From an uncultured Bacteroidota bacterium (lineage in GTDB: Bacteria; Bacteroidota; Bacteroidia; NS11-12g; UBA955), in the NCBI GenBank assembly GCA_937867025.1, contig CALMKH010000004.1, positions 1 through 35,159 on the forward strand: 35,159 nucleotides of DNA. Reading direction: 5' to 3'. This document shows, piece by piece, positions 17,168 to 25,929 of this stretch (the first letter of the stretch is position 1; each line of letters starts with the position of its first letter). The position numbers and the translations under genes are program-made. Below the pieces are notes generated by a model. That model worked only from the letters and a program-made list of their open reading frames with translations. It had not been told where the DNA came from and searched no databases.

Positions 17168-17174
17168 CTGTTCT

Positions 17175-19205
17175 GTGTCAAAATTTAAGTTGGAATCGCC
17201 GTTCTCACCCATGGGTGATCAGCCCCAGGCCATAAGGCAGCTGGTGGATGGTATCAGGCATAATTCACCCGCACAAACCCTGCTTGGTGTTACGGGGAGT
17301 GGTAAAACATTTACCGTTGCAAATGTCATAAGCCAGGTCCAGAAACCTACCCTTGTGCTGAGCCATAACAAAACGCTGGTAGCGCAGCTGTATGGAGAAT
17401 TCAGGCAGTTTTTTCCTAAAAACGCCGTTGAGTATTTTGTAAGTTACTACGATTATTACCAGCCTGAAGCGTTTATTCCTTCAAGTGGAACCTATATTGA
17501 AAAAGATCTGAGCATCAATGAAGAGATAGAAAAAATGCGCTTGAAAACGATTTCCTCGTTGCTCAGCGGGCGAAGGGACGTTCTTGTGGTGGCTTCCGTG
17601 AGTTGTATTTACGGTGCGGGTAATCCGAACGATTATGAGAACAGCATCATCAGGATCAGCAAGGGGCAAACCATCGCCAGGAACGCTTTCCTCCATCGGT
17701 TGGTAGACAGCCTCTACAGTCGTACCACAGATGAATTCAAGCGCGGTAATTTCAGGGTCAAGGGCGATGTGGTAGACGTTTATCTGGCCAATAATGACTT
17801 CGCTTACAGGATATCGTTTTTCGGCAATGAGATCGAAGAGATATACTCTTTTGAGCCTTCCACAGGGACGATACTTGAGGAATTCACGGATATTGCCATT
17901 TTCCCGGCCAATATATATGTATCCCCCAAGGAACGGCTTAATCAGGCGATTTATGAAATACAGGATGATCTGGTGACCCAGCTGGATTTTTTCAAAAGTC
18001 AGGGAAAACTGCTCGAAGCCAAACGTTTGGAAGAGAGGGTGAACTTCGACCTTGAAATGATGCGGGAACTCGGTTATTGCAATGGCATTGAGAATTACAG
18101 CAGGTATATGGACCGCCGGAAACCCGGTGAGAGACCGTTCTGCCTGCTGGATTATTTTCCGGATGATTTTTTACTGGTCGTGGATGAAAGCCATGTCAGT
18201 GTTCCCCAGATACGGGCCATGTACGGCGGTGACCGGGCAAGGAAAATCAACCTTGTGGATTACGGTTTCAGGCTTCCAGCTGCAATGGATAACAGGCCCC
18301 TGACTTTTGAGGAGTTTTACTCCATGGTGGACCAGGTAATCTACGTCAGCGCCACACCGGGCGATTTCGAGATCAGGGAATCGGAGGGGGTTGTGGTGGA
18401 GCAGCTTATAAGGCCAACAGGCTTGCTGGATCCGGTCATAGAAGTAAGGCCTTGCATCAACCAGGTGGATGACCTCCTCGAAGAAGTGGATGAACGTGTT
18501 AAAATGGGTGACCGTGTGCTGGTTACCACGCTTACCAAGCGCATGAGCGAGGAACTGGCCAAATACATGCATAAGCTGGGCATTAAATGCAGTTATATCC
18601 ATAGTGAGGTGAAAACCCTGGACAGGGTGGAAATACTAAGGGATTTGCGGCTTGGCAATATCGATGTGCTGATCGGAATCAACCTGCTCAGGGAAGGCCT
18701 GGATCTGCCGGAGGTGAGTTTTGTCGCCATACTCGATGCGGATAAGGAAGGATTTCTGAGAAGTGTTACCAGTCTTGTGCAAACCATAGGAAGGGCGGCC
18801 AGAAACCAGCGTGGTAAGGTAATCATGTATGCAGACCGTATAACCGAAAGCATGCAGAAAACCATTGACGAAACGGAACGCCGCAGGGAGAAACAGATCG
18901 CCTATAACCTGGAGCATAATATTGTGCCGTCAACCGTAATCAAATCGATCGACCAGATCATGACCCAGACAAGCGTGGCGGATGCCAAGAAGACGGATGA
19001 GCCGAAACCTTATACCGAAGCGGGTGCGGAACTGCAGGAAGCTGCCGATCCGGTGTTCGAGTATATGACGGCTGCCGAGCTTGAAAAAGCGATCAGGGAA
19101 ACGGAGAAAGCCATGGTGAGGGCGGCCAAGGATATGGAGTTTATGGAAGCCGCCAGGTACAGGGACCAGATAGAGGTATTGAAAAAGAAACTGAAGCAGA
19201 TATAA
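17175..19205 (+). CDS. uvrB: Excinuclease ABC subunit B
   Basis: UvrB verifies DNA damage and loads UvrC in nucleotide excision repair. The 676-residue length is standard. Walker A GVTGSGKT lies at 38-45. The beta-hairpin that clamps DNA is seen in YYDYYQPEAFIPSSGTYIEKD (about 90-111). The helicase-like second half includes VDESHVS, YVSATPGDFE, GINLLREGLDLPEVS and QTIGRAARN. The UVR motif for UvrC contact occupies about 636-671 (LEKAIRETEKAM to RDQIEVLKKKL). The start is GTG; MSKFKLESPFSPMGDQPQAI aligns with the family N-terminus and no better ATG exists. The DUF4783-like gene follows after 36 nt, probably in the same transcript. Confidence 0.97.
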   Translation: MSKFKLESPFSPMGDQPQAIRQLVDGIRHNSPAQTLLGVTGSGKTFTVANVISQVQKPTLVLSHNKTLVAQLYGEFRQFFPKNAVEYFVSYYDYYQPEAFIPSSGTYIEKDLSINEEIEKMRLKTISSLLSGRRDVLVVASVSCIYGAGNPNDYENSIIRISKGQTIARNAFLHRLVDSLYSRTTDEFKRGNFRVKGDVVDVYLANNDFAYRISFFGNEIEEIYSFEPSTGTILEEFTDIAIFPANIYVSPKERLNQAIYEIQDDLVTQLDFFKSQGKLLEAKRLEERVNFDLEMMRELGYCNGIENYSRYMDRRKPGERPFCLLDYFPDDFLLVVDESHVSVPQIRAMYGGDRARKINLVDYGFRLPAAMDNRPLTFEEFYSMVDQVIYVSATPGDFEIRESEGVVVEQLIRPTGLLDPVIEVRPCINQVDDLLEEVDERVKMGDRVLVTTLTKRMSEELAKYMHKLGIKCSYIHSEVKTLDRVEILRDLRLGNIDVLIGINLLREGLDLPEVSFVAILDADKEGFLRSVTSLVQTIGRAARNQRGKVIMYADRITESMQKTIDETERRREKQIAYNLEHNIVPSTVIKSIDQIMTQTSVADAKKTDEPKPYTEAGAELQEAADPVFEYMTAAELEKAIRETEKAMVRAAKDMEFMEAARYRDQIEVLKKKLKQI

Positions 19206-19241
19206 ACCATTTGGCATGATTTGTGTAATTATTAGTAATAA

Positions 19242-19613
19242 ATGATACGGAATATAGTTATAGCGCTGTTTGCCATTGTTAGCCAGTCGGCTTTCGCCGG
19301 AGACGGGGAAAAGATCGCACAGCTGATCCAGGGGGGGAATTCCGCAGAACTCTCTGCCATGTTCAATTCAAGCATAGAATTGGTTACTCCGGGTTCTTCA
19401 GGAGTAAATACCCGGGAACAGGCCCGGATGGTGCTCGATAATTTTTTCAGGAATAATACACCTGTTAAAGCAACCCTCGCTCACGAGACAACGGGGACAT
19501 CCAACAGTATGATTGTCGTCAGTCTTGTGACCAAAACAGGCTCATTCAGGATATCTATAGTGGGCACGCATAAGAACGGAAGTTTTATTATCAATGAATT
19601 CAAGATATCGTAA
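19242..19613 (+). CDS. Small secreted DUF4783-like protein
   Basis: The 123-residue protein has a signal peptide (MIRNIVIALFAIVSQSAFA, cleavage before Gly20). The mature domain, from KIAQLIQGGNSAELSAMF to GSFIINEFKIS, resembles the Bacteroidota family DUF4783, which has a small NTF2/SnoaL-like look (N-terminal helices, then a curved sheet). The family number is from memory. It is expected in the periplasm, and its function is unknown. It lies 36 nt after uvrB and is followed by the intrinsic terminator at 19639-19673. Nothing ties it to DNA repair beyond position. Confidence 0.8.
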   Translation: MIRNIVIALFAIVSQSAFAGDGEKIAQLIQGGNSAELSAMFNSSIELVTPGSSGVNTREQARMVLDNFFRNNTPVKATLAHETTGTSNSMIVVSLVTKTGSFRISIVGTHKNGSFIINEFKIS

Positions 19614-19638
19614 CGGTCGATAAAAATAATTAGAAAAG

Positions 19639-19673
19639 AAAAAAGTACTGCTTTAATTTGCAGTACTTTTTTT
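19639..19673 (+). terminator. Intrinsic terminator directly abutting nadC
   Basis: A perfect 13-bp stem (19639-19651 with 19660-19672; GTACTGC/GCAGTAC flanked by A and T runs) closes an 8-nt loop, TTTAATTT. The T-run reaches 19673 and the nadC ATG begins at 19674. It should end transcripts from uvrB and the DUF4783-like gene. The A-run on the left makes it potentially bidirectional. Confidence 0.8.
19653..19660 (+). promoter_or_regulatory. Possible -7 box for nadC inside the terminator loop
   Basis: TTAATTTG followed by C differs from TAnnTTTG at the second base only, like the box before mreB. It lies 13 nt before the nadC ATG, within the range seen for other boxes in this window. It occupies the hairpin loop, so a transcript starting here would not contain the left arm. 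Confidence 0.35.
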
Positions 19674-20540
19674 ATGCCCGCACAATTTAAGAACATCAGT
19701 CATACCAAAGAAGTGATCGATATTATTAACCAGGCTCTTGCTGAAGATGTAGGAAGCGGCGATCACTCATCTCTGGCTTGTATCGACAGTAAAAAAGTCT
19801 CTGAGGCAAAACTCATTTTCAAGGAAGGGGGCATTGTGGCAGGTTTGGCAATAGCCAAACAAATACTTGTAATGAATGATAAAGACTGTGTCATAACAAC
19901 ATTCAGGGAGGATGGCGATAAAGTGAAGGGCGGGGACATAGCGATGGAAGTAAAAGGCAATGCGCAAGCCTTGCTGAAGAGCGAAAGGCTCCTGCTCAAC
20001 ATCATGCAAAGGCTTAGCGGTATCGCCACTGTTACGTCAAAGGCCGTGCAACTGGTGAAGGATTATCCTGTCCGTATTCTCGATACACGCAAAACCACTC
20101 CTAATCTCAGGGTACTCGAAAAGTGGGCCGTGACCGTCGGAGGGGGCTACAACCACAGAAAAGGTTTATATGATATGGTGATGTTGAAAGACAACCATGT
20201 GGATGTGGCAGGCGGGATTGAAGCGGCTATTCAGAAAGCAAAGAGCTACCTGAAGGAGAATGATCTGGAGCTTGGAATAGAAGTGGAGACCCGCAACCTG
20301 GAAGAAGTTGCGCAGGCCCTTAAAGCGTTGCCCATCCAAAGGATCATGCTCGATAATTTTCCCCCCGGGCTCGTCAAGGAGGCTGTTCAAATGATTGACA
20401 GCAAATGCCAGACTGAGGCTTCAGGCGGAATTACACTCGATAATATCAGGGAATATGCCGCTACCGGGGTTAATTTTATTTCCCTGGGAATGTTGACGCA
20501 TTCTGTCAAAAGCCTGGATATCAGTTTCAAAATTAAATAG
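19674..20540 (+). CDS. nadC: Nicotinate-nucleotide pyrophosphorylase (quinolinate phosphoribosyltransferase)
   Basis: NadC converts quinolinate and PRPP to nicotinate mononucleotide in de novo NAD synthesis. The 288-residue protein shows ALAEDVGSGDHSS near 22-34, LNIMQRLSGIAT, the PRPP-binding TRKTTPNLR, and GGGYNHRKGLYDMVMLKDNH (split across about 156-176). Later blocks IEVETRNLEE, RIMLDNF and EASGGITLDNI complete the barrel. The ATG comes directly after the terminator T-run, with no room for a normal ribosome site downstream of the hairpin; this start is kept because no internal Met precedes the conserved region. Neighbouring nadA/nadB are not in the window. The fold is cytosolic and dimeric by family knowledge. 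Confidence 0.95.
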   Translation: MPAQFKNISHTKEVIDIINQALAEDVGSGDHSSLACIDSKKVSEAKLIFKEGGIVAGLAIAKQILVMNDKDCVITTFREDGDKVKGGDIAMEVKGNAQALLKSERLLLNIMQRLSGIATVTSKAVQLVKDYPVRILDTRKTTPNLRVLEKWAVTVGGGYNHRKGLYDMVMLKDNHVDVAGGIEAAIQKAKSYLKENDLELGIEVETRNLEEVAQALKALPIQRIMLDNFPPGLVKEAVQMIDSKCQTEASGGITLDNIREYAATGVNFISLGMLTHSVKSLDISFKIK

Positions 20541-20559
20541 AAATTTCCGCGTTTTTTGT

Positions 20560-20567
20560 TAAATTTG
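20560..20567 (+). promoter_or_regulatory. -7 box for the T9SS-sorted protein gene
   Basis: TAAATTTG followed by CG ends 4 nt before the ATG at 20572, implying a leaderless or nearly leaderless mRNA. There is no -33 element at 19-21 nt. Confidence 0.55.
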
Positions 20568-20571
20568 CGGT

Positions 20572-21258
20572 ATGTTTAAAAGAATTACATTTGTTTTTAT
20601 CGCGGTTTTGACCTCCGTTTCGGTCAGGGCCCAGTTTCACATTGAGGATGACACGCTCTACACGTATGGTTTCGCAGGAAAGACTGCCAGTGATTTTATT
20701 GACATAGAGGCTGAAACCAAAATCAAGCATCTCGGTTCAAGCCCTGAAGTCATTAAATGGGTAAGGACTGAGAATCAACTTCCGAGCACTGAATGGACCA
20801 GCGCAGTTTGTGATATTATCGCATGCAGGAGCGCTGATACCGATACCGGCTCGTTTCTTTTTAACCCCGGAGATTCAGGCAAGCTGTATTTTCATTTTTA
20901 TACCAAGAATGTTAACGCCAGCGGAAAAATGGTAGTCAGGTTTTCAAGGGCCTCAGATCCCCTTCAATACCAGGATATCGTAACATTCATTACCGCCTGG
21001 AAACCGGTTGGCATTAACACTCTTGCCAGCTCCGTCACCAGGGCGTTCCCTAATCCTGCAAAGGATGAGGTGACCTTCAGCAATAACATGATTGACGAAG
21101 GCCGGATCGAAATATATAATGCCATGGGACAAATGGTATCACAGGGGGGGTTTATCAATAACATGTCTGTAGACATTAGAGACTTTTCTCATGGCCTGTA
21201 TACGGTTAAAATCAGCAATTCCCTGTATACATCCGTATCAATAATAGTCAAGCAATAA
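20572..21258 (+). CDS. Secreted protein with T9SS type A sorting domain
   Basis: The 228-residue protein has a signal peptide ending at Ala20 (VSVRA before Gln21). Residues 21-150 form a beta-rich domain of unknown function, with two cysteines (80 and 85) that could pair. Residues 157-228 are the Por secretion tail: RAFPNPAKDEVTF, then IEIYNAMGQMVSQG, then DIRDFSHGLYTVKIS. This tail directs export across the outer membrane by the type IX system and is usually cleaved on the surface, often with attachment to A-LPS. Cargo function is unknown. A strong terminator follows at 21277-21308. It is consistent with the PorV2-like protein encoded at 8798-9952. Confidence 0.88.
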   Translation: MFKRITFVFIAVLTSVSVRAQFHIEDDTLYTYGFAGKTASDFIDIEAETKIKHLGSSPEVIKWVRTENQLPSTEWTSAVCDIIACRSADTDTGSFLFNPGDSGKLYFHFYTKNVNASGKMVVRFSRASDPLQYQDIVTFITAWKPVGINTLASSVTRAFPNPAKDEVTFSNNMIDEGRIEIYNAMGQMVSQGGFINNMSVDIRDFSHGLYTVKISNSLYTSVSIIVKQ

Positions 21259-21276
21259 AAACCTTACATTGAATAT

Positions 21277-21308
21277 AAAGCAGTTATGGGAACATAGCTG
21301 CTTTTTTT
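21277..21308 (+). terminator. Intrinsic terminator after the T9SS-sorted gene
   Basis: A 12-bp stem with one G-T pair (21277-21288 with 21293-21304) closes the tetraloop GGAA and runs into seven T (21302-21308). It overlaps the last bases of the convergent obgE stop codon and may also act weakly on the other strand. Confidence 0.85.
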
Positions 21309-22314
21309 ATGACCATTCTTCTTTGGTGTGCTGGATATTCTCCCAAAGTGTGTCTTTTAACTTTTGTACATTGAGTCCTGAAACGGCAGAAATAAAGATA
21401 GGCTTAAGGCTTTTCAGGTCTTTTTTCATAAGGTCCATCAATTCATCGTCAAGCATATCGCATTTGGTAATGGCGACTACGCGTTTTTTCTCCAGCAGTT
21501 CGGGGTTGAACTGTTTGAGCTCGTTTTGAAGGATTTTATACTCTTTTTTAATATCAGGACTGTCGGCGGGTATCAGGAACAGCAGAAGAGCGTTTCTTTC
21601 AATGTGTTTAAGAAAGCGGTGACCCAGGCCTTTTCCTTCGTGGGCACCTTCAATGATTCCCGGGATATCAGCCATTACGAACGAACGGTAATCCCTGTAT
21701 TGCACCATGCCGAGATTAGGCACCAGTGTTGTAAACGGGTAGTTTGCTATTTCAGGCTTGGCAGCAGATACAACAGACAGCAATGTGGATTTTCCTGCGT
21801 TTGGAAAACCTACCAGGCCGACATCTGCCAACACTTTCAATTCAAGGATTTTCCAGCCTTCCTGGGCATCTTCACCCGGCTGGGCGTAGGTAGGGGCCTG
21901 CTTGGTCGATGTCTTGAAATGATGATTGCCGAGGCCTCCGCGTCCGCCCTTTAACAGGACTTTTTCTTCACCATCCTTTGTGATCTCAAACAGCACTTGG
22001 CCTGTCTCTTCATCTTTGGCTATTGTTCCCAAAGGCACCTCTATGATTTCGTTTTTGCCCGAAGCCCCGGTACATAAGGCTGATCCGCCAGGTTGCCCGT
22101 CGTCCGCATGAATATGTTTTCTGTATTTGAGATGCAGAAGAGTCCAAAGCTGGGCATTTCCCCTAAGCCGGATATCACCGCCCTTGCCTCCGTCGCCGCC
22201 ATCCGGCCCGCCCTGAGGTAATCCTTTGGCACGATGAAAATGTGCGCTTCCCCTGCCGCCTTTTCCACTTCTGAAAAAGATCTTGACGTAGTCTATAAAA
22301 TTCGATTCGGGCAT
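21307..22314 (-). CDS. obgE: Obg-family GTPase
   Basis: ObgE is a ribosome-associated GTPase involved in large-subunit maturation and stress signalling. The 335-residue protein starts with the glycine-rich Obg fold ([21 protein letters not shown] in pieces; [21 protein letters not shown]), about residues 1-158. The G domain follows with G1 [10 protein letters not shown]3 [16 protein letters not shown] and G4 TKCD. It lacks the C-terminal OCT extension, as is usual for short Bacteroidota versions. The ATG at 22314 lies 54 nt after adk with no promoter box in the gap, so adk-obgE is probably one transcript; this gene order is common in Bacteroidota, often with hpt in front, which is absent here. 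Confidence 0.96.
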   Translation of the reverse strand: MPESNFIDYVKIFFRSGKGGRGSAHFHRAKGLPQGGPDGGDGGKGGDIRLRGNAQLWTLLHLKYRKHIHADDGQPGGSALCTGASGKNEIIEVPLGTIAKDEETGQVLFEITKDGEEKVLLKGGRGGLGNHHFKTSTKQAPTYAQPGEDAQEGWKILELKVLADVGLVGFPNAGKSTLLSVVSAAKPEIANYPFTTLVPNLGMVQYRDYRSFVMADIPGIIEGAHEGKGLGHRFLKHIERNALLLFLIPADSPDIKKEYKILQNELKQFNPELLEKKRVVAITKCDMLDDELMDLMKKDLKSLKPIFISAVSGLNVQKLKDTLWENIQHTKEEWS

Positions 22315-22368
22315 GATGGTCTTAACAGGATGCTGTCAATAAATGGGAAGCGTAACGGATAATGAATA

Positions 22369-22947
22369 TTAACGGCTCTTTTCCACAATAACGGAACTGA
22401 GACGATTGAAGATCTCGTCAATGCTTCCGATGCCGTTGATGGCATGATATTTACCCTGAGCTTCATAATAACGGGCTGCAACTGCTGTCTGCTCATTATA
22501 TACCTTGATACGGTTGCGGATGACATTCTCGTCCGTGTCATCAGGCCTTCCGCTTTCCTGTCCCCTCAACAGCAGGCGTTTCATCAGTTCTTCTTCGTTC
22601 ACTTCAAGGGCCAGCATGACGGAAATGGATGTCCCTTTAGCTTCGAGAAACTTGTCGAGCGCAATAGCCTGGTTGGTAGTTCTCGGAAAACCGTCAAATA
22701 TAAATCCTTTGGCCTCGGGATATTTTTCAACTTCAGCCTGAAGCATATTGATAGTGACTTCATCCGGAACAAGGTTGCCTTTGTCAATATAAGACTGGGC
22801 CAGCTTACCCAGTTCTGTCTGGTTTTTGATATTATACCTGAAAATGTCTCCGGTGGACAGGTGGACAAGACCGAAAGTCTCTACAAGTTTGTTAGATTGT
22901 GTTCCTTTGCCGGCTCCCGGAGGTCCGAATAGTACGATATTTAGCAT
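22369..22947 (-). CDS. adk: Adenylate kinase
   Basis: Adk balances AMP, ADP and ATP in the cytosol. The P-loop GPPGAGKGT is at 8-16. Further conserved blocks are HLSTGDIFR, GFIFDGFPRT (NMP-binding region) and RPDDTDENVIRNRI near the short LID. At 192 residues it is a short-LID form without a zinc-binding LID. The ATG at 22947 is unambiguous. It is the first gene of the adk-obgE unit and is divergent from the epimerase gene across a 118-bp region containing back-to-back -7 boxes. Confidence 0.97.
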   Translation of the reverse strand: MLNIVLFGPPGAGKGTQSNKLVETFGLVHLSTGDIFRYNIKNQTELGKLAQSYIDKGNLVPDEVTINMLQAEVEKYPEAKGFIFDGFPRTTNQAIALDKFLEAKGTSISVMLALEVNEEELMKRLLLRGQESGRPDDTDENVIRNRIKVYNEQTAVAARYYEAQGKYHAINGIGSIDEIFNRLSSVIVEKSR

Positions 22948-22984
22948 TTTTTTTGCGATTTACTTGAAATGTTGCTTTTCAACG

Positions 22985-22992
22985 CAAAAATA
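22985..22992 (-). promoter_or_regulatory. -7 box for adk-obgE
   Basis: TATTTTTG followed by CG on the minus strand, 37 nt before the adk ATG. It is back-to-back with the box at 23036-23043. No clear -33 element. Confidence 0.55.
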
Positions 22993-23035
22993 CGTCCTAA
23001 AAGTGATAAATATAAATTTAAAACAATAATTATCT

Positions 23036-23043
23036 TAATTTTG
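23036..23043 (+). promoter_or_regulatory. -7 box for the epimerase gene
   Basis: TAATTTTG followed by CG, 22 nt before the TTG start at 23066. No -33 element at the expected spacing. It supports the TTG start because no ATG lies between box and gene. Confidence 0.5.
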
Positions 23044-23065
23044 CGCGACCTACAGAGAAAGACCA

Positions 23066-24163
23066 TTGAAAAAGATACTCATAGTGGTGGGAACCCGCCC
23101 TAATTTTATTAAAGTGACCAGGTTCAGGCAGCTGGCGGCCCATCACCCATCTCTCGATATCAGGTTCGTCCATACCGGGCAGCATTTCGATGAGAAAATG
23201 AGCAAGGTGTTTTTTGAGCAGTTCGATCTTAAACCCGACTATATGCTCAATATCGGGCAGGGCACTCCTAACAGCCAGATGGCCGCAGTCATGCTGGGTC
23301 TTGAGAAGGTGTGCATGGAGTACATGCCCGATCTGCTGATGGTTGTCGGTGATGTTAACAGCACCTTTGCCGCAGCGCTTACCGGAAATAAAATGAATAT
23401 TAAAGTAGCGCATCTTGAAAGTGGTTTGCGCAGCTTTGACAGGGATATGCCCGAAGAGATCAACCGCATTCTGACGGATGAAATAACGGATTATTATTTT
23501 GTAACGGAGCAGAGCGGCCTTGACAACCTTAAAACCGAAGGCAAAGCGGAGGACCGCATGTTCATGGTTGGAAATACCATGATAGACAGTCTTGTGGAAT
23601 TCGATGAAAATGTCAGGAAAAGCAAGGTTCTGGATGAATTGGGCCTGGAAAAGGGCGGGTTTGTATTGATGACCATGCACAGGCCCTCGAATGTAGATGA
23701 GAAGGAGGGTTTAAAGGAGCTTATCGGAATGATTAAAAGCATCACTGCCAGGCTGAAACTGGTATTTCCTATTCATCCGAGAACTGTTAACAGGTTGAAG
23801 CAATTTGACATGTGGAAGGATATTGAAAAACTTCCCGGTCTTATTTTTACCGAACCGCTTGACTACTTTTCTTTTCAGAAACTTACTGCCGAATGCCGTT
23901 TTGTTGTAACAGACAGCGGCGGCATCCAGGAGGAGACTACCTTCAGGCAAATACCCTGCCTTACCCTGAGAAATAACACTGAACGCCCGAGTACAGTGGA
24001 AACAGGAAGCAATATCCTTGTTCCGTACCGTCTTGAAATGCTTGAAAAATATATGAGTGACATACTCGAAGGGCGTTTCAAGAAAGGTGGCATACCGCCG
24101 TTATGGGATGGCAAAAGCACGGAAAGGATCCTTGCAATTCTGGAAAAAGTCCTTAATGCCTGA
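23066..24163 (+). CDS. wecB: UDP-N-acetylglucosamine 2-epimerase (non-hydrolysing)
   Basis: The enzyme interconverts UDP-GlcNAc and UDP-ManNAc, feeding surface polysaccharide synthesis. The 365-residue GT-B-fold protein begins MKKILIVVGTRPNFIK, the canonical N-terminus, so the TTG codon at 23066 is taken as the true start. Conserved segments include FVHTGQHFDEKMS, VVGDVNSTFAAAL, HLESGLRSFDRDMPEEINR, TMHRPSNVDEKE, FPIHPRT and VTDSGGIQEE. Catalytic acidic and histidine residues expected for the family are within these blocks. The symbol is by family and the pathway context (ManNAc use) is not shown here. It stands alone, divergent from adk and convergent with the GT39-like gene, whose stop is 9 nt away. 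Confidence 0.92.
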   Translation: MKKILIVVGTRPNFIKVTRFRQLAAHHPSLDIRFVHTGQHFDEKMSKVFFEQFDLKPDYMLNIGQGTPNSQMAAVMLGLEKVCMEYMPDLLMVVGDVNSTFAAALTGNKMNIKVAHLESGLRSFDRDMPEEINRILTDEITDYYFVTEQSGLDNLKTEGKAEDRMFMVGNTMIDSLVEFDENVRKSKVLDELGLEKGGFVLMTMHRPSNVDEKEGLKELIGMIKSITARLKLVFPIHPRTVNRLKQFDMWKDIEKLPGLIFTEPLDYFSFQKLTAECRFVVTDSGGIQEETTFRQIPCLTLRNNTERPSTVETGSNILVPYRLEMLEKYMSDILEGRFKKGGIPPLWDGKSTERILAILEKVLNA

Positions 24164-24172
24164 GGCATACCC

Positions 24173-25816
24173 TTATTTTTGTTTGACCAGGACCGCCGAG
24201 TCTTTATCCCTGATATATGTAACACGGTACATGACCACCGTATCGACCGGTTTCCGGCTCAGGTCCCACGAGCCCTTATATGTCTGGGCATTATACAAAC
24301 TAGCAAAATCGTTCCCGGAAAAAAAGGTTTTTAGCGAAGCCGGTTCCCAATACCTGTTTACCTCATCAAGCATCAGCAGGTCGTTGGTTTGCTGCCTGGA
24401 TATGTCCAGAGGGTGTACCAGGTAATCTCCAACATGCACATCAGCCGAATCCGTGCTGTATAGGGACATGCCTTCTTTTGGCGCATACCATTGCCAGCCC
24501 CAGTGACCCGATGTCCAGACCTTCGATCCGGAAGGGATCTGCACGTTTTTGGCCATACGCCGGTAATAATCCGCATTTTCCCAGTCAGAGACAGCCAGCC
24601 ATACACCCAGAACCGCAGTAGCTGCAATGCCAAGCCATTTAATGGTTTTTCCGGAGCGGTGGATGATCGGGGCGCCGACCAGCAGTATGGCGGGAAGTAT
24701 CAGCAGGATATGCCTGGTAGCCATAAAAGGGGCATAAAGTATCATGAAACCACTGACCGCAAGTATCCAGGCAAAAAGCAGGATGGCAGTCCGGTCCGCA
24801 GATTTTTGCCTTATCATTGCCAGAATATCTTTGCCCATTTTGATAAGGAACAGAAGGATCAGGGCTGCGCCGTTGGCCACGAACAACTGCCTGAGTATAC
24901 GGGAGGATTCATTCTCGGGAATAACGCCTTTATAAACCATGACAGCGAAAATGACAAAGGCACACGCCGCGGCAACCGCCAGGTAGAGTACCAGCCTGCG
25001 CCGGAGGGCTCCGTGGAACAGTGTCACGCTGAATGGGGCCACGGCACCGAGACAGCCCGCAAATACTAGGGTCTGATCCCATATTTTTCCAAATGAAAGC
25101 TCATTTTTTGGCCGGTCAAAGATGTGTATTCCCCCATATTCAAATGTGTTGAACAAGGACCAGAGGGCAAGCATTCCAAGGGGTATGAAAATACTGTAAA
25201 AATAGCGGTAATGACGCGAAAGGAATATCGCCAGGGCCATGGCTACCAAAAGGGGAACAATGGAGTATTTGATCAGCAATGCACATCCAAGCGCAAAGCC
25301 GGCCGGAATATAATGTCTGGGGTTGCCATCTTTTTGCACTTTAAGCAAATAGTAAAAAAAAGCTATTTCAAGTGAAAGGATAGGGATGTCGGTCATCAGG
25401 TTCTGGTTGACGAGAAATGCCGGGCATAAGGCGAACAGGGTCAGCAGGGCGCCTCTGCCGGGAACATCCAGCAGGCGGATGATTCTGTTGAAAAAAAACA
25501 GGGCCAGGAACGTGAAAACGGATAACAGCAGGTGCAGGGGAATTTCGGTATAACCGAAAATTTCTCCCACAATGGTTATCAGGTAAAATAGCAGGGCAGG
25601 CTGGTTATGATTGTGAAATTTTTCAGGGTTATTGTACCAGATGACGTCGCCTGACATCGGGGTGGCAGGATGTTTGGCTATCCATTGAGCGGATTCGAGA
25701 TGGAAGGTGTCGTCTATGTGGAAGGCCTTGCAAAGATTGATGCCCGTAGCGATGGCCCAGAGAAGGATGATCAGGAGTAAGTTGCTGTTCCTGGTGCCCG
25801 ATGCTCTTATATCCAC
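24173..25816 (-). CDS. GT39/ArnT-like integral membrane glycosyltransferase
   Basis: The 547-residue protein has an N-terminal helix (LLLIILLWAIATGI), then HIDDTFH with adjacent Asp35-Asp36. This matches the acidic pair in the first periplasmic loop of PMT/ArnT-type GT-C enzymes, which use polyprenyl-phosphate sugar donors. About ten further hydrophobic helices follow, with TDIPILSLEIAFFYYLL and FALGCALLIKYS near the classical PMT_2 blocks, then a soluble C-terminal part of about 130 residues. Acceptor (lipid A, protein or glycan) is unknown. The GTG start is 4 nt from the -7 box at 25821-25828; an ATG further up is out of frame. It is convergent with the epimerase gene, so a joint role in surface glycan is only suggested. 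Confidence 0.8.
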   Translation of the reverse strand: MDIRASGTRNSNLLLIILLWAIATGINLCKAFHIDDTFHLESAQWIAKHPATPMSGDVIWYNNPEKFHNHNQPALLFYLITIVGEIFGYTEIPLHLLLSVFTFLALFFFNRIIRLLDVPGRGALLTLFALCPAFLVNQNLMTDIPILSLEIAFFYYLLKVQKDGNPRHYIPAGFALGCALLIKYSIVPLLVAMALAIFLSRHYRYFYSIFIPLGMLALWSLFNTFEYGGIHIFDRPKNELSFGKIWDQTLVFAGCLGAVAPFSVTLFHGALRRRLVLYLAVAAACAFVIFAVMVYKGVIPENESSRILRQLFVANGAALILLFLIKMGKDILAMIRQKSADRTAILLFAWILAVSGFMILYAPFMATRHILLILPAILLVGAPIIHRSGKTIKWLGIAATAVLGVWLAVSDWENADYYRRMAKNVQIPSGSKVWTSGHWGWQWYAPKEGMSLYSTDSADVHVGDYLVHPLDISRQQTNDLLMLDEVNRYWEPASLKTFFSGNDFASLYNAQTYKGSWDLSRKPVDTVVMYRVTYIRDKDSAVLVKQK

Positions 25817-25820
25817 CGAA

Positions 25821-25853
25821 CAAAATTAAGGACAATCGTTTCATAACTCCAAA
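25821..25853 (-). promoter_or_regulatory. Promoter of the GT39-like gene
   Basis: TTTG (25850-25853) is followed after 21 nt by TAATTTTG (25821-25828), which ends 4 nt before the GTG at 25816. A leaderless transcript is likely. It is one of only three promoters here with a recognisable -33 element. Confidence 0.55.
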
Positions 25854-25869
25854 TCATTTATTTCGGGTC

Positions 25870-25907
25870 AAAAAAAAGGCAGGGTATTTATCCCTGCCTT
25901 TTTCTTT
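25870..25907 (-). terminator. Intrinsic terminator after the TetR gene
   Basis: A 12-bp stem (25873-25884 with 25892-25903; core GGCAGGG/CCCTGCC) with loop TATTTAT is followed on the minus strand by eight T. It lies 23 nt past the TetR stop and insulates the GT39-like gene. A T-rich tract on the other side makes it potentially bidirectional. Confidence 0.88.
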
Positions 25908-25929
25908 AGCAATATGAATTAATGTCGGT

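Noticed and set aside
23030-23680. A 216-codon antisense frame opposite the epimerase gene
   Set aside because: Fully inside wecB, with no recognisable domain; shadow frame.
24491-25069. A 192-codon plus-strand frame opposite the GT39-like gene
   Set aside because: Composition is low in hydrophobics and rich in Gly, Arg and His, as expected for the reverse of a membrane gene; no motif.
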